Below the pieces are notes generated by a model, which saw only the letters and a program-made list of their open reading frames with translations, did not search any database and had not been told where the DNA came from. From Limnephilus marmoratus (Eukaryota > Arthropoda > Insecta > Trichoptera > Limnephilidae): a stretch of 64,000 bases of DNA. The translations under genes were made by a program, and so were the position numbers. This document shows, piece after piece, positions 45,554-57,824 of this stretch. How positions within the stretch are numbered: the stretch's first letter is position 1; each line of letters begins with the position of its first letter. The stretch is from assembly GCA_917880885.1 (NCBI GenBank), contig OU862915.1, positions 35,720,676 through 35,784,675 of the forward strand. Reading direction: 5' to 3'.

Positions 45554-46270
45554 ATGGTGCCACCAAATAAGTTTGCAGTGTATGAAGAAGTCAAACGGTA
45601 TAATAAAAAAATAAATAAAAAAAGTATATTAACACGCAAAACCGAGATTCGCGACCTAGGCGTGATTTTCGAAGCAAATCTCTCTTTCAAATCCCACATA
45701 TCTGACATTGTCTCCCGCGCCAAAAAATGCTTGGATTTGTTCTTCGTAATGCGAGATCATTTACTAGTGGAATTGCAATTTGGAGAACATATGAAGCACT
45801 TGTCCGCAGCATCCTGGAATATAGCTCCATTATTGGCACCCCTTCTGAACAAAACCATATCCTAGAAATAGAAAAAGTGCAAAAAGGTTTATTCGTTACC
45901 TGTATATGAGGGAATATGCATTCTACCCATTCCTGTATCCATCTTTGTTCTTAACAGGAATGCTCGATTTTAACACCCTAGAAGCCCGCCGAAAAATATT
46001 TTTAGGCAAACAGTTTTTAAGTTAATCTCCGGTACCATACTAAATCCGCCAATATTGAAAGAGATCCACTTATATGTTCCTAACGCGTATACTCGTGGGA
46101 GATTCCACGCACTTTTTCATGCTCCGAAAGCGAGAACTTCTGCCTATCAGAATGCACCATTAAGCAGGGCGACTCAACTGCTTAAGAGGGCATTACCAGA
46201 GAAAACCGGAAATACGTCATTTTCAAAAAAGATTTTAGACGTATTGACTCTTTTCCACAAAAAAATATAA
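45554..46270 (+). pseudogene. Decayed LINE RT C-terminus (Jockey/CR1-like)
   Basis: RDLGVIFEANLSFKSHISDIVSRAKKCL (45650-45735) is joined by a frameshift to GFVLRNARSFTSGI and TYEALVRSILEYSSIIG (45730-45840), then IEKVQKGLFVTCI. After further breaks comes HLYVPNAYTRGRFHALF and a C-terminal block ending at 46270. The order matches the region after the RT catalytic core. The upstream RT is missing. Confidence 0.8.
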
Positions 46271-46534
46271 ATGGTTTTCGAAAAAGTGTTCTTTTATCTA
46301 GCATTCGCATGTAATAAATTTTAAGAATTTTTTTAAATTTTTAGTATAATAAGGTTATTCCATAGGTCGTTGGGAGATTTATTAAATTTTCAAAAAAGAT
46401 TTTGTATTATACCACACCCATTTCAAATAATATAATCATGCAGTAAAATAAATCAATACATTATCTAGCAAACGCATGTTTTAGAATTTTTATATTAGTT
46501 TCAATAAAATCATTAAAAAATATGTACGTACATA

Positions 46535-48971
46535 TTTTTGGCCTTGGATAACACAAGGACTTTTAAGCCTTGGATAACACAAGGACTTATAATATCAATT
46601 AGAAACAAAGAAAAACTTTATAAAACAGCATTGAAAAATCTTCTAAATGAAAAAGCATACACTTTTTACAAAAAATTTAAAAATAAATTAACAAACTGTA
46701 TCAAAAAAAATAAAGAAGACTATTTCAAAAATAAAATACTTTCTACAGACAATAACAATAAACAAATATGGAAAACAGTCAACTTAGCCATGGATAACAC
46801 TGAAAAAACACAAAAAATAAAATACATTGAACATGAAAATAAAATAATAGATGCTAATATTCAACATAAACAATGTGCAAACATCTTTAATTCTTTTTTT
46901 GCTAATGTAGGAAAAAATCTTGCGAAAAATATCAATAAATCGTTTAACCCGAAAAAACAAACGATTGAAAATGTACAAAATCAAAATAATCTATCAAAAT
47001 TTGAAACAACCTCAGAAAGTGAAGTTTTAAAAATAATAGAAGGCATGAAAGGAGGTTCGTCTCCCGGATTTGACCTTATTACAGTACATTTTCTAAAATC
47101 CATGAAAATTCATTTGGTAAAATCAATTACTCATTTGATAAACTTAAGTTTAACAGAGGGAATATTTCCGACAAACTATAAAAATACAATTATTTCACCT
47201 ATTTATAAATCTGGAGATCCTCAACAAGTAACTAACTATTGCCCAATTTGTCTAATCTCAAACATTGGAAAGATTTTTGAAAAAATTGTGAAAAACCAAT
47301 TGGTCGGTTTCCTAGAAAGTAATAAAATTCTTCACAAAAACCAATTTGGTTTTATAAAGTCACTCAGCACACAAGATGCTATTGCTAATGTAACCTCATA
47401 CATCAACGAATCATTGGATAAAGGTGAAAAATGTGCCGGTATATTTATTGATCTCAGAAAAGCTTTTGATAGTATATCCCATGAGATTCTACTAAAAAAA
47501 CTAAACAATATAGGTATAAAAGACAATGCAATTAAATGGATTTCGAACAACCTAAAAAATCGACCGCAAGTCGTAAAAATAAATCAGATTTATAGCGATA
47601 AAGAAATATCAGACTTTGGAATCTCTCAAGGTACAGTAATCGGACCAATCCTTTTCACCATATATGTTAATGACATTTTTTTTCAACTACTACATGGCCA
47701 AATTACTTCATATGCCGATGATACGGTACTAATAATTAGCGATAAAACTTGGGAAAAAGTAACATTTAAAGCCACCGAAGACATAAATATTTTAAAGAAT
47801 TTCTTCGATATAAATTTACTATCACTAAATGGTGATAAAACATTTGTAATTCCATTTGCAATACACAAAAATGATACCCCTAAAAACATTGACATCATCA
47901 TCCAACATAATTCCAAAACACATAGTAAAAATTATTGTATCCAAAACTGCACAATCTTAAAAACAACAAACACAATCAAATATTTAGGAGTCATTATCGA
48001 TAAAAATTTGAAATGGAAGGAACAAATTTGTCAAGTTGTAAAAAAAATTAGAAAATTGATTTATATATTTTTAAGAATCAGAAATTTTTTATCTGTAAAA
48101 AACTTATATCTAATATATTACGCTTTGGTTCAATCAACTTTACAATATGCTATCATTAGCTGGGGATCCGCATACAAAACTAATCTTTCCCCAATTGAAG
48201 TTGTGCAGAGGCTAATAATTAAAATCATATTAAAAAAGCCTTCTGACTACCCAACGGATCAATTATTTAAGGAATTTCAAGTACCATCTTACAAAGATCT
48301 ATACAATAGAAATACATTGATTCAAATTATAAAAGAAAAAGAAAAGTATCAATTTATAACTGAAAACCGTACTAGACATAAATATATTTTTTCATGCCCA
48401 AAATTAAACACTTCCTTCGCACAAAATTATTATACTTATCAAGGAAGACTTATTTTCAACTGATTACCGGATGAAATTAGAAAAATTAATGATAAAATCC
48501 AATTAATAAACACTGTTAAAAAATATTTTAAAGATAATCTCAAAAATAAAAAAAAAAGTTTCCGACTAATCTAATCTCAAGAATAACTACTTATAACTCA
48601 GTTTCCAAGTGATACTCCGTTCTTCAAATAAGTTAAATTTTGTATTGTTTTTAGCAACTAATTACAATAATTCTAGATACATTATCCAAACAGTAAAATT
48701 GTTTTGATAGTAGATAAATACTTATAATTACATATCACCGAACTTACAACTTATTGTTTTTTACATTCACATTGTAATTTAAGAACTTAAATATAGCATT
48801 AAAAAATGAACACTACTCTTCCAGATACAAGCTAACGCTTCCATGGAAGAGTGGTATTAACATATTTGAATATGAACATGTAAGCAAATTAATACATCAT
48901 CTAAATGTACATTATATTTTATATGCTAAAAATTAATAAATAAAAAATAAAAAAATAAAATAAAAAAAAAT
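46535..48971 (+). mobile_element. 5'-truncated LINE copy
   Basis: Includes the RT frame, the 110-base in-frame remainder after the TGA, a roughly 350-base 3' UTR and a tail of AATAAA and A-rich units at 48925-48971. A 21-base direct duplication (CCTTGGATAACACAAGGACTT at 46541 and 46567) marks the 5' truncation. In the UTR, CCATGGAAGAGTGGTATTAA pairs loosely with an upstream CACTACTCTTCCAG. Confidence 0.8.
46538..48463 (+). CDS. LINE reverse transcriptase, 641-codon open frame, 5'-truncated
   Basis: An RNA-directed DNA polymerase of a non-LTR retrotransposon (CR1/Jockey-like). Visible in order: a linker with KPWITQGLIISIRNKEKLYK (about residues 10-30), SSPGFDLITVHFLK (about 173-186), NYCPICLISNIGKIFEKIV, motif A FIDLRKAFDSISH, motif B FGISQGTVIGPILF, catalytic SYADDTVL, then YLGVIIDKNLKWKEQI and a thumb-like end. 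The N-terminal endonuclease is absent. Position N-Y-C-P-I-C departs from the usual NYRPIS, a change at a conserved Arg. The frame ends at a TGA that interrupts ...FN-LPDEIRKIND, which continues in frame to about 48573, so this is a premature stop. Its ATG is not the original start. It is the least damaged coding unit here, but not autonomous. Confidence 0.85.
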   Translation: MALDNTRTFKPWITQGLIISIRNKEKLYKTALKNLLNEKAYTFYKKFKNKLTNCIKKNKEDYFKNKILSTDNNNKQIWKTVNLAMDNTEKTQKIKYIEHENKIIDANIQHKQCANIFNSFFANVGKNLAKNINKSFNPKKQTIENVQNQNNLSKFETTSESEVLKIIEGMKGGSSPGFDLITVHFLKSMKIHLVKSITHLINLSLTEGIFPTNYKNTIISPIYKSGDPQQVTNYCPICLISNIGKIFEKIVKNQLVGFLESNKILHKNQFGFIKSLSTQDAIANVTSYINESLDKGEKCAGIFIDLRKAFDSISHEILLKKLNNIGIKDNAIKWISNNLKNRPQVVKINQIYSDKEISDFGISQGTVIGPILFTIYVNDIFFQLLHGQITSYADDTVLIISDKTWEKVTFKATEDINILKNFFDINLLSLNGDKTFVIPFAIHKNDTPKNIDIIIQHNSKTHSKNYCIQNCTILKTTNTIKYLGVIIDKNLKWKEQICQVVKKIRKLIYIFLRIRNFLSVKNLYLIYYALVQSTLQYAIISWGSAYKTNLSPIEVVQRLIIKIILKKPSDYPTDQLFKEFQVPSYKDLYNRNTLIQIIKEKEKYQFITENRTRHKYIFSCPKLNTSFAQNYYTYQGRLIFN

Positions 48972-50640
48972 ATGTTTCTTGACGAAAATTGGTCCATTTG
49001 TGTATTTATTTGCGCACTTACAAACTAATATATTTCAGATTTTTTTAACATTCTTATTAAATTTAGACATTATTGAAAAAATGATAAATTCTTATAATCA
49101 CAAAATAATTACAAAAAGTAGATACATTATTTTAATAGTTTTATCATCACGCCTTTCAGCACTTTTGGATGAAGGTATAAATTGAAGCTAATTTGGATTG
49201 AAATAAATTCGATATTGAGTTATAATTTAAAAAAGCTGGTACGGAGAATAATTAATCTTTCTCATTGTAACCGCCCTGTACGATCGTAAGAACAACTTTC
49301 GACGAAATGTGGATTTTCGTCCGCTGGCTGGTTAGACGCTCTTAACGACTGTGCACTGAGCATCGACATCTTCAATGTCACCTACAGAGAATTCAGTAAC
49401 TATCTCTTGACATACATCACAACATAGTTAAACTGCCCCCATGCACTTTAAAAAAAAATTGTTATCTTCTCCATAATTTTTTAGTGTATAACTGTTTTAT
49501 GGAGAACCTGAATAAAATAAATAAATTATGTTTTTAAAAAGTTCTTGTATGCAATAAAAAAGTGAATTCTAAAATAAATGTTTTTAAATTACCAGTTTTT
49601 TAAACATTGTTTGTTAACACTGCTTTGTTGTACGGTGATTAGATACATTGTTGTGATATTTTCCCTCCTCACTAAGTGATCACGCTTACCAAAAAATCTG
49701 TTCAACTACCAAAAAATTATTTTAAAGGTCATCAAAAAACCGAAATTATTTTCAGAGTGTGAAAAACGCATTAGATCCTTTATTATTATTTTATTGTAAC
49801 GCCTACTGAACGACATTACAATAAATGAGGAGCTTTTAAAGGCTTAACAAGCTCCAAATAATAAAAACGTAGTGTTACTATTTGAAGGTTAAACCTTTTG
49901 AAGGTTATAAACGATTTTGCTCGTGGCATAGACGCGTTAAATTGCAATTTACTTCAAAACTAATTTTCTTGCCAGAGATTTAATTCGTTACTATCAGTGG
50001 CGTGCCATTAATTCTGCCCCTATAAAGGCGTTTGCTTGGGTCGAAGATCTGTAAAGAGTACTTAAAGAGAGCACATCTTTTAAAAAAAATGCTCACATTA
50101 ATTTTGGATGCAGATAATCCCAGTTTTGCACGGGTGAAAGACATTCAGATTTGGAATATAAACGTTGCTTGAAATAGCATTAGACCCTCAGGCCTCGGGC
50201 CTATTTTGCCGTAAGTCAACACATTTTTGGTTTGCATTAAAATCCAAATAAATGAAATATTTCTGAAAGCATCCGAAAATTAAAAACCGTTTTTGTAAGA
50301 TAATGAAATATGGTTTCAAATTTTATATATTTTTTTTAATAAAAATTTTAAATGCATATAAACATTCATTTGTTTTAAATGGCTTATTTTACGTTTTTTA
50401 AATGGCTTTCATAACTATTATTGGTAACGAAAAACATACACACACTTATTTTATTAGGTTATGAATGCAAAAATAATTAATAATAAATTCCCAAAGTTTC
50501 GTAATATTTTTTAATATCGCTTGATTTTAGATTTGAACGTAAAGCTTGGTGTTTTTTTCTAACACCATGTAGAACATATTTCTAACCATGATAGGAAGAG
50601 AGAGAAACAATTATTTCTATAAGAGCTGCAGAGTTTTTTT
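48972..50640. other. Region without recognised features
   Basis: AT-rich. A phrase at 50140-50185 (GACATTCAGATTTGG, AAACGTTGCTTGAAATAGCATTAG) resembles the SINE-A body but is too short to call. Confidence 0.4.
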
Positions 50641-50762
50641 AAAATCAATATGTTTGGTGATCTGTAGAGGTAGGTATAGTTCCCCATTTCTTTTAGTTAC
50701 CCAGAACCTTAAGCCTCACAAATAACTCCAATTCGAAATGCCATAGTCCAACTGGGCACTTT
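50640..50762 (+). repeat. SINE-A 3' fragment
   Basis: GGTGATCTGTAGAGG through AAGCCTCACAAATAACTCC, GAAATGCCATAGTCCAACTGG resembles the SINE-A tail in diverged form. Confidence 0.6.
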
Positions 50763-51079
50763 TATTACTTCGCCAGCGGCATTTAATATTATATTCCCCG
50801 AATTATTACATAACATTAAAGATACGTATATTTTTTTTAAAAGCAGTACACAGGGCTTTTTACGGAACGAACAAAGTATCCAACAAAATCAACAAGTTAT
50901 TGTAAGCCTCCAGCTTTTCAATATCTAATAACAAAACTAAGTTTTTTTTGTTACAAAATTTATTAACTTGGTCACGTAGAAATCGAACGTAGGGAATGAT
51001 TGATCAATAAAATGTTATTGTTATTAGTAATTTCGACGGATTAAAAAATTATTGTGTATTTTAAAGTTCATCATTATTT

Positions 51080-51200
51080 CAATGACTTTTATTTTATTTA
51101 TTTATTTGTTTGTTTACGCCTTGATAGCTTTTACATATAACATAAATTGTACAGGAGCATTATAACAAGTATGCAGTATCATAAGTATATAGTACATAAA
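51080..51200 (-). repeat. LINE 3' end remnant
   Basis: On minus it reads TGTAAAAGCTATCAAGGCG followed by TAAACAAACAAATAAATAAA. This resembles the 3' end of the LINE at 59560-59620 (TGTAAAAGCCCTTTGGGCG, TAAGTAAATAAATAA). Confidence 0.55.
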
Positions 51201-51904
51201 ATGATAATCAGAGCTAGAAAGATATGATAAGTAGGCTTAACATAAGTAGGTATCAATATTCGAGTAATTGTTTACAAAGGAGTTCAACCAGCGGATTCGT
51301 GTTTGGGCTCACGCTATATTATATTCAATAATTATTGTCACAATATCACACAAAATGTGATTCCAAATATACTCGAAGCATACCGGTATTGCAGTGGTGT
51401 AAAACATTTTTAACGATTAATATAAAAGTAGGTAATTTTCTTGTAATTAATTATTATTATTTTTTTTTTTTTAAATTATTATTTTTTTTGCTATCATAAA
51501 TGAACATATGTTTGTTATTATTATGAAAAAGAAAAAAAAAGAAAAGCAACACAGTAATTACATATGTAAATAAGTAAGTAGGTACTATGAATGTAGTTAT
51601 CATGAATGTAGTTACAGAGCAGTGGGTATTAAGTTTGTTACTGTTAACAATGTGAAACATTTAAGGATTTTTACATTAGTTTGTTAATTAATTATGTGGC
51701 ATCCAATACATTTCAAGTAATATAATATTTATATTTGAAATGTAATAACTCTCTCATTTAGGCTTGCGATTATTTTATTAATAAACGCACTGAATAAATT
51801 ATACAAACTAGAAATGCCTTTCACATGTTCGTGGATTTTAATAACAACTGAGGTCATACTGCTGACTCAGCGCCTTTCAGTTTTATCTGATTTAGCAACC
51901 GCTT

Positions 51905-52068
51905 TTTTATGTAACACCGCACATAAATCCAAACTGCTCCCAACCGTCTGGAGCCAGTGAGACTACAGCATCTCGAATTGGGCAATATTATGAGGCTGAA
52001 GATGATGGGGCGAGGGGGGAGGAAACTACTCGGCTATTCAGAACTGGTCGACGTACACGGTTAGTATA
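51905..52068 (-). repeat. SINE-A copy, 3' half
   Basis: In antisense: ACACCGCACATAAATCC, AACTGCTCCCAACCGTCTGG, AGCCAGTGAGACTACAGC, GCATCTCGAATTGGG, then TATTCAGAACTGGTCG. The head is missing. Confidence 0.75.
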
Positions 52069-52504
52069 TGTTGACCAGATAAAGTTATGAAAGCGCTCAA
52101 TGGTCAGTAATTATTTTTTTCATTTTTAAAATGTTTTCTAAGAACGCCTACTGAAACAGCATGTTTGCTTGTCATAAGCATTTAATTATCTTATACCGTC
52201 TTGTAAATAAGTAACAACGTTAACAGTCTCACCTCTAGTCAGAAATTGCATCACTCTTAGCGCGACGAGACGAGACGCCTCCAGCTATATGCTTCGTTGA
52301 CATAACAGAATCACAGGTGTCGACGTTACCGATGCATTCATCGACATTAAATCAACTATATTACCTACGTGTACAGTGTCTTTCATAATTACTTATTATT
52401 ATTTTGTTATCATTACATAGGTACTCTTAGAACTTAAACTTTTCAAACCTTTAAATTCATGACTTTTTAAAAATGAAATTTTTTTTCTTTTTTTTTTCAT
52501 TAAT

Positions 52505-52835
52505 TTCACCCAGGAGGGCCCTGAGTAAAATAATTCCCATCAGGGCTCATGTCGTCATTGGGGATGCTGTGTGCAGGATTCTTTTAGTAAAGGATCACCA
52601 CTGCGGTGTAAGGCGATGGTCCCAGAGAGTCCTGCTGGACATATCAACCATTCTATCCCGTTCCGGCCTGTAGTTTGTTGGCAGATGCACCGAGATCCGG
52701 ACAAACCTCACAACATAAGCCCAGGCACCCCTGATAAGTTACTAAACTTAGCTTGCCACTTGAAGTGATCTTAGACGGAGGTGTTTGTAATCCAATAAAT
52801 GGATCCCGGGGTAGTCATACCCGTTTCCCAAATCT
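52505..52835 (-). repeat. SINE-C copy 9
   Basis: A T-rich run at 52480-52500 is the antisense A tail. Blocks GGGCTCATGTCGTCATTGG, GGTGTAAGGCGATGGTCCC, CCTGATAAGTTACTAAAC and CCAATAAATGGATCCCGGGG follow. Confidence 0.75.
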
Positions 52836-52839
52836 CTTA

Positions 52840-53430
52840 CTCAGATGACAAGAAAAATATAACTTTCAGAAAAATTGTAACATCTTTCATGTTAAAATAA
52901 ATTAAACAGCGAAAAAAAAATTGAGACGATTTATAAAATGTGTGATTCTTTTTTATTGTTCGTTTTCAAAAATGGAAATTATTTATTGTTATTTTATTGA
53001 TCGTTTTCAAAAATGGAAATTCTTAATATGAAATAACTATGTATAATAATGTTTCGACAACTGTGTAACTTTATTATTAATTTGATTTTTAAATTATTTG
53101 ATTTACATAATTATAAGCATTATTTAATTTGAATTATAGTACACCTAAATACTAACCACATTCTGGGTCCGGAATGCACCACTGAGCTGTGACCATTTTT
53201 TTTCTATATTATCGAACCTAATATTTTGTAAAAATGACACATATTAAATCTGTTGAAAAATAAATGTTTTTTTTAATCTAATTTGTAAAAAATCGGCAAA
53301 CGAAGAAAAGATATATTAATTGATTTTCAAAAATATATCAAAAATGCCATATCAATGCAGGTAAGAAAAAAATGTTTTCAAATAGTTTATTTTTGGTATT
53401 ATAACAAAACGCACTGTAACTTAACTTAAT
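52840..53430. other. AT-rich region with a short duplication
   Basis: TTTATTGTTCGTTTTCAAAAATGGAAATT(A/C)TTA occurs at 52955 and again near 52995 with GATCGTTTTC. Nothing else seen. Confidence 0.4.
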
Positions 53431-53434
53431 AACT

Positions 53435-53494
53435 AACATTTCATTATTCAGCGATTTTTTTTAATCCAAAAAAATCGCTGAATAATGAAATGTT
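53435..53494. repeat. Perfect 27-bp inverted repeat
   Basis: AACATTTCATTATTCAGCG and its exact complement CGCTGAATAATGAAATGTT flank T and A runs that also pair. The loop is about 5 bases. Confidence 0.95.
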
Positions 53495-53499
53495 GAAGT

Positions 53500-54395
53500 T
53501 CTATCACAAGATGCATTTAAGGGGAGTGCTCATCCAATTTCACGTCCGGAGCAAATAGTAAATAAGATCATCGTGCCTTTACGACCTGTTAAAATCCTTG
53601 AATAGATGTTAAACCTTTGTTAAACGCATTTTAAACGAGATTTAAATGAGAGTTCAATGGAATCTACGATTCGTAGCCGCAATGCAAAAAGTGGTATCCG
53701 GTCTGAGTAAACAAAGTTTTTTATGTCTAATTTAAAGCTTATTCCTGACCTCAGTGGAAGAGCCTTGAGTTCATTGGCACCACCCAGGGTACTTTTTATT
53801 ATTATGGTAATGCATCACGTGGTGTAAAATTCGGGATCAGGCCGCCAACAATAACATACCTTGTATAGAAACTCTCTTATTGTAGAAAAATTTGTGTGCA
53901 TAGTATCAATTAGTGAAAAATTTCAACCTATACTAATGAATGTATATCTGCAAACTGTAAACTTCACCCGCCATAACACATGGCGGGAGGGTGAAATATC
54001 ACAAAAAACTATATGTACTTTCGATAATTCATGTATTAAATAAATAAATAAATAGATGGCGATAAGACTTAAATTCCCATTTAACGTCAGCCGCCCGTTT
54101 AGCTTTATTCACGAAAAAACATCGCCAATAAGCGGGTGTTATTTTATTTTGCAAAGTACAGGCACAATATTTTAATCGGTCAATGAATTTAACTTTCCAC
54201 TTTATACTATGAAACTAGAACATACTTTCAACTTTAAGGCATTTTTTATAAGCCTAATACTTTATTTTTTCTGCTTTAAAAAAAAAACAACAATCAAATA
54301 ATTACCCGATTATTTTAAAGGAAATGTGTTTTCTTCTTAAGGTATATATGATTAAATCATCTAAAATATTTCTAAGCGATTTTATTTTCAAACCA
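53500..54395. other. Region without recognised features
   Basis: AT-rich, no open frame above 60 codons. A short CCGCCATAACACATGGCGGG palindrome lies at 53969-53988. Confidence 0.4.
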
Positions 54396-54399
54396 AAAA

Positions 54400-54457
54400 C
54401 TTAAGTCTGATGCACAACTAAGTGATGCGAATTACTTAGTTGTGCATCAGACTTAAG
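54400..54457. repeat. Perfect 24-bp inverted repeat
   Basis: CTTAAGTCTGATGCACAACT(AAGT) and its exact complement are separated by 10 bases (GATGCGAATT). Similar in scale to the hairpin 960 bases upstream but unrelated in sequence. Confidence 0.95.
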
Positions 54458-54459
54458 GC

Positions 54460-57400
54460 GCCGCAACCGGGCTTAAAAAAAAGAAGATGGAGAGATATGA
54501 AATTACGAATGTTAGAGGAGCGTGCTAGTATTTAAAGCGACAAAATCGATGCGGAAATTGTGAAAATATTTAATAAAACACGACTCGTTTAAAATATAGC
54601 AAAAATCTCGCGGGGGTTGTGTTAAACAGCATTTAAAGAAACACTGTGAATTTTTCATATTTAAATATATATGTAAATTAACTGAAGCAAACGTATTCAT
54701 AATAATTTTCGGAACATACTTTGCGATTTTTTTCTAACGAAGGAATTTTATATAATTTGCATTTCGGCGCGGGGAATGTCTGGATATTTTTTATCTTCAA
54801 GAATAACATGTATATTTTTAAGAGCTTTAAAACTTTACTTGTTTAAGAGAGATATGTAAGAAATCTGTAGAAATTTGGGTAGCGGAGTCTTAACTAACCT
54901 ACTCATTTGTCCATCACGCCATTTATCCATAGGAGTAGACAGAGAGGATCAACCACCACACAATTTTATCTTGGCACACATCACAGAGATAGCTTAAGCA
55001 AGAGACATAGATGGATCTAGTATAGAAAGATCATAAATCTATAGAGTTTCCGACAGGTTTCGGTAGTATGTATGAATGCATGTATGGTAGTATATATTAC
55101 CTGCCATTGTTGTTACCAAACAAAGGTACCGGGAGCCGCGAGTTTTCGAAAATCAGAAAGATTTAGGGCGCATAATAGAGAGGACGTTGACCTTCAGGCC
55201 GTCCTCACGCTCTTTCATGATTTCAATTTTTCATAATATAGACATGTGGTGTATCCCGGATCCCCCTTACTAATAAACATCTTTTAAATTTTACACAACT
55301 GATAAACAACAAATTATGGTGAGGCAGTCATCATTATATCAAGAATCCATACACAACGTTGTCCAATTAATAATCCTCTCATGCATGCTTAACTTTTACT
55401 CTAACTTTTGACAAATCCTGACTCGAATATTTGTTTATTTGATTCACTTGATCGGGCGCTACCAACTTTTTTTACCATTATCTTAAGAACCGTCTTTTAA
55501 AATAAAATTTCTCCAGTCTGTCTTGGCTTATTCATTGCTTTATTAACATTTGTGCACCGTTTCTCTGTTATTTTGATGCTTGATTTTACCCAACTACAAT
55601 TTATATATTTTTTTATAATATTTCCCTTTCTTACTCATTTGCGAACTGTAACTGTTAAGCCAGCTCTCTTACGACCTCCGATATGAACATTTGCTTGAAA
55701 ATTCACTTCAAAATAAACTTACAAACTTTGTCAATGGGGGCGTGGTTTTGAACAATTGTTGTTCGCAGATGCAATGTTCATGCTTTCCGTTGTCGGTGGA
55801 AAACATTCTCTTCCCGGGTTAAACGAGGGAGGCAGGCAGGGGAATTAGTTCATTTTTTTAAAGCCACCGCGCGAAGCTATCAATCACGGAGAATCAATCG
55901 AATGAGTTTTTGGGGTTATGTCAACTGCGCGAGCATAATAATTGTGACGGTAATAAATAGTAAATAAATACTATCGTAAATGATGATTATTTCTGTCGTG
56001 AAGTTAGCTGTGAATAAAGTATATTAATTTATACGTAGAGGACCCATAAACCTATGTAACAATTTATGACACTTGTTATTTTGAAATTCTTAAATAATAC
56101 TTTTGGTCAGAAATAAACCCAGTTCCTCGTTTTCAGAGACACTGAAGGAATTTTTAATTCCTGATAAATAATTTATAATAAAATTTCGAGGTAGTATGGT
56201 CTAACTTAAATTCTACGTTTTCTCCCTGATACTAAAACGTAACAACTGCAATCTTAGCGCTAAAACCGTAATAATCTCTTCCATATCAGAACTTGACGTT
56301 TTTTGATGATTACGAAATTATTTACGCAGACGAAATTCTTAAATAGTTTATTTAGGCAGCGTAATAATCGACATTACACAGAGATTTTTCCTGATAAATA
56401 AATGTTTATTAAAATATCTCTGAAATCTGCGTTTTTCCCTGGTGTAGCATCTCTTATTCATCAGAACTCATCTTGACATTTAGGGTGCAGTGCATACCCG
56501 TATGTACGTCCTCACAATAGACCAAAAACCAAAAAAAAATTCCATGGTAATGTTCAAGCAAATATTCAAGCAAAAGTTCACGTCGGAGGTCGCAAGAGAC
56601 CTGGCATAAGACGACAATATACCCTAAAATATATTCAGAATCATAACAACGTAAGTAAAGAAGCCGTGTGTGCAAATTGCTACTCGCGACCCGTGTATTG
56701 GACGGACCTACTGTCGAATTTGCTCTATCAAAGAAAAGAAGAAGAAGACAAATAAAATGGGAATCTTAACGACGAAAGTGAAGAAAGCGTGTAAACATAC
56801 ATAAGCCGCTGCATGGCGTATTGTTCGAACGTATGGTCGAATTCATCTTGACAGGCCTGGAGATTCGACCTTTCTGCCGCGTTCATTTTAATTAATTCTG
56901 AAGAAAGTGTTAAAAATATTTAAATTGTGTCTCCATGTTGTCCTCCCGAAGTTATTAATTCATCGTCTAGAAAAATAAATTCTGGTGCTTACCGCTAACT
57001 TTATAGTTGAAAAAACGGGTTATTAAGTTATACAATTGTTTTATGTAAAATATATTAATGGTAAGGTAGTATTTTTATTACCTAATCTAAAATATAAATA
57101 ACTCGCATTTCTTGTGCGGCATGGAAATATAAATGTTATTATGGTTACAAATTCACGGGAAATTAATAAAATGTGAGTTTTGAGCAAACAAAATTATTAG
57201 GATTGTGTACCGCTCTAACTGTTGCAGACATAGTAAGTTTTATAAAACTTCTAAATATTTTTTTAAATTATAATATGAATGGGTTGGTCCCGCTCCATAA
57301 AGTACATACACGCGAATTACAATAGAAAAAGCGTTAAGTAGTATTAGTACTTATGTACTAGGAACAAAAAGATTCCATCAGACTCAGTAATGTAATGCGA

Positions 57401-57820
57401 TAATGAACTCGAAAGTAATACTCTCTAGAATCCGACATCGCTTGACATTGTTGTCAGATGGAAGCTTGTAGTTCCTAGCGTGCAATCTCTCATTACCCAA
57501 TATTAAATTTCTTCCCACTCTGAAATCACGCATGAGTACCATGGAATATTTTTATGCGAATTAATTTCCAAAAACCACAAATCCACAAAATTTTATTTAA
57601 TTTGATCCCGTAACCTCTATGCTCACAGTCAAGGAGCTTACCTCAAAATACGTGGGATCATTATGAATTTAATGACAAATTTGTTTGATAAATCCAACAG
57701 ATTTGCTAATCTGACCTTTCTGCGTCGTTTTAAAGTCACCTTTGCCCTTCTCATAATATCATATTTATATTAATGTTGCCCATCTGCGCACAATTATTAT
57801 TTCAGATTGTCTAGTCCTGA
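54460..57820. other. Longest stretch without recognised features
   Basis: 3.4 kb of mostly AT-rich sequence. The largest open frame is 73 codons on minus at 56454 (MHTRLLYLRC...), with no domain seen. No copy of the SINE families recognised. Confidence 0.4.
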
Positions 57821-57824
57821 TTAG

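Noticed and set aside
47332..47916. Minus-strand frames of 72 and 77 codons opposite the RT gene
   Set aside because: Antisense shadows of the RT frame.
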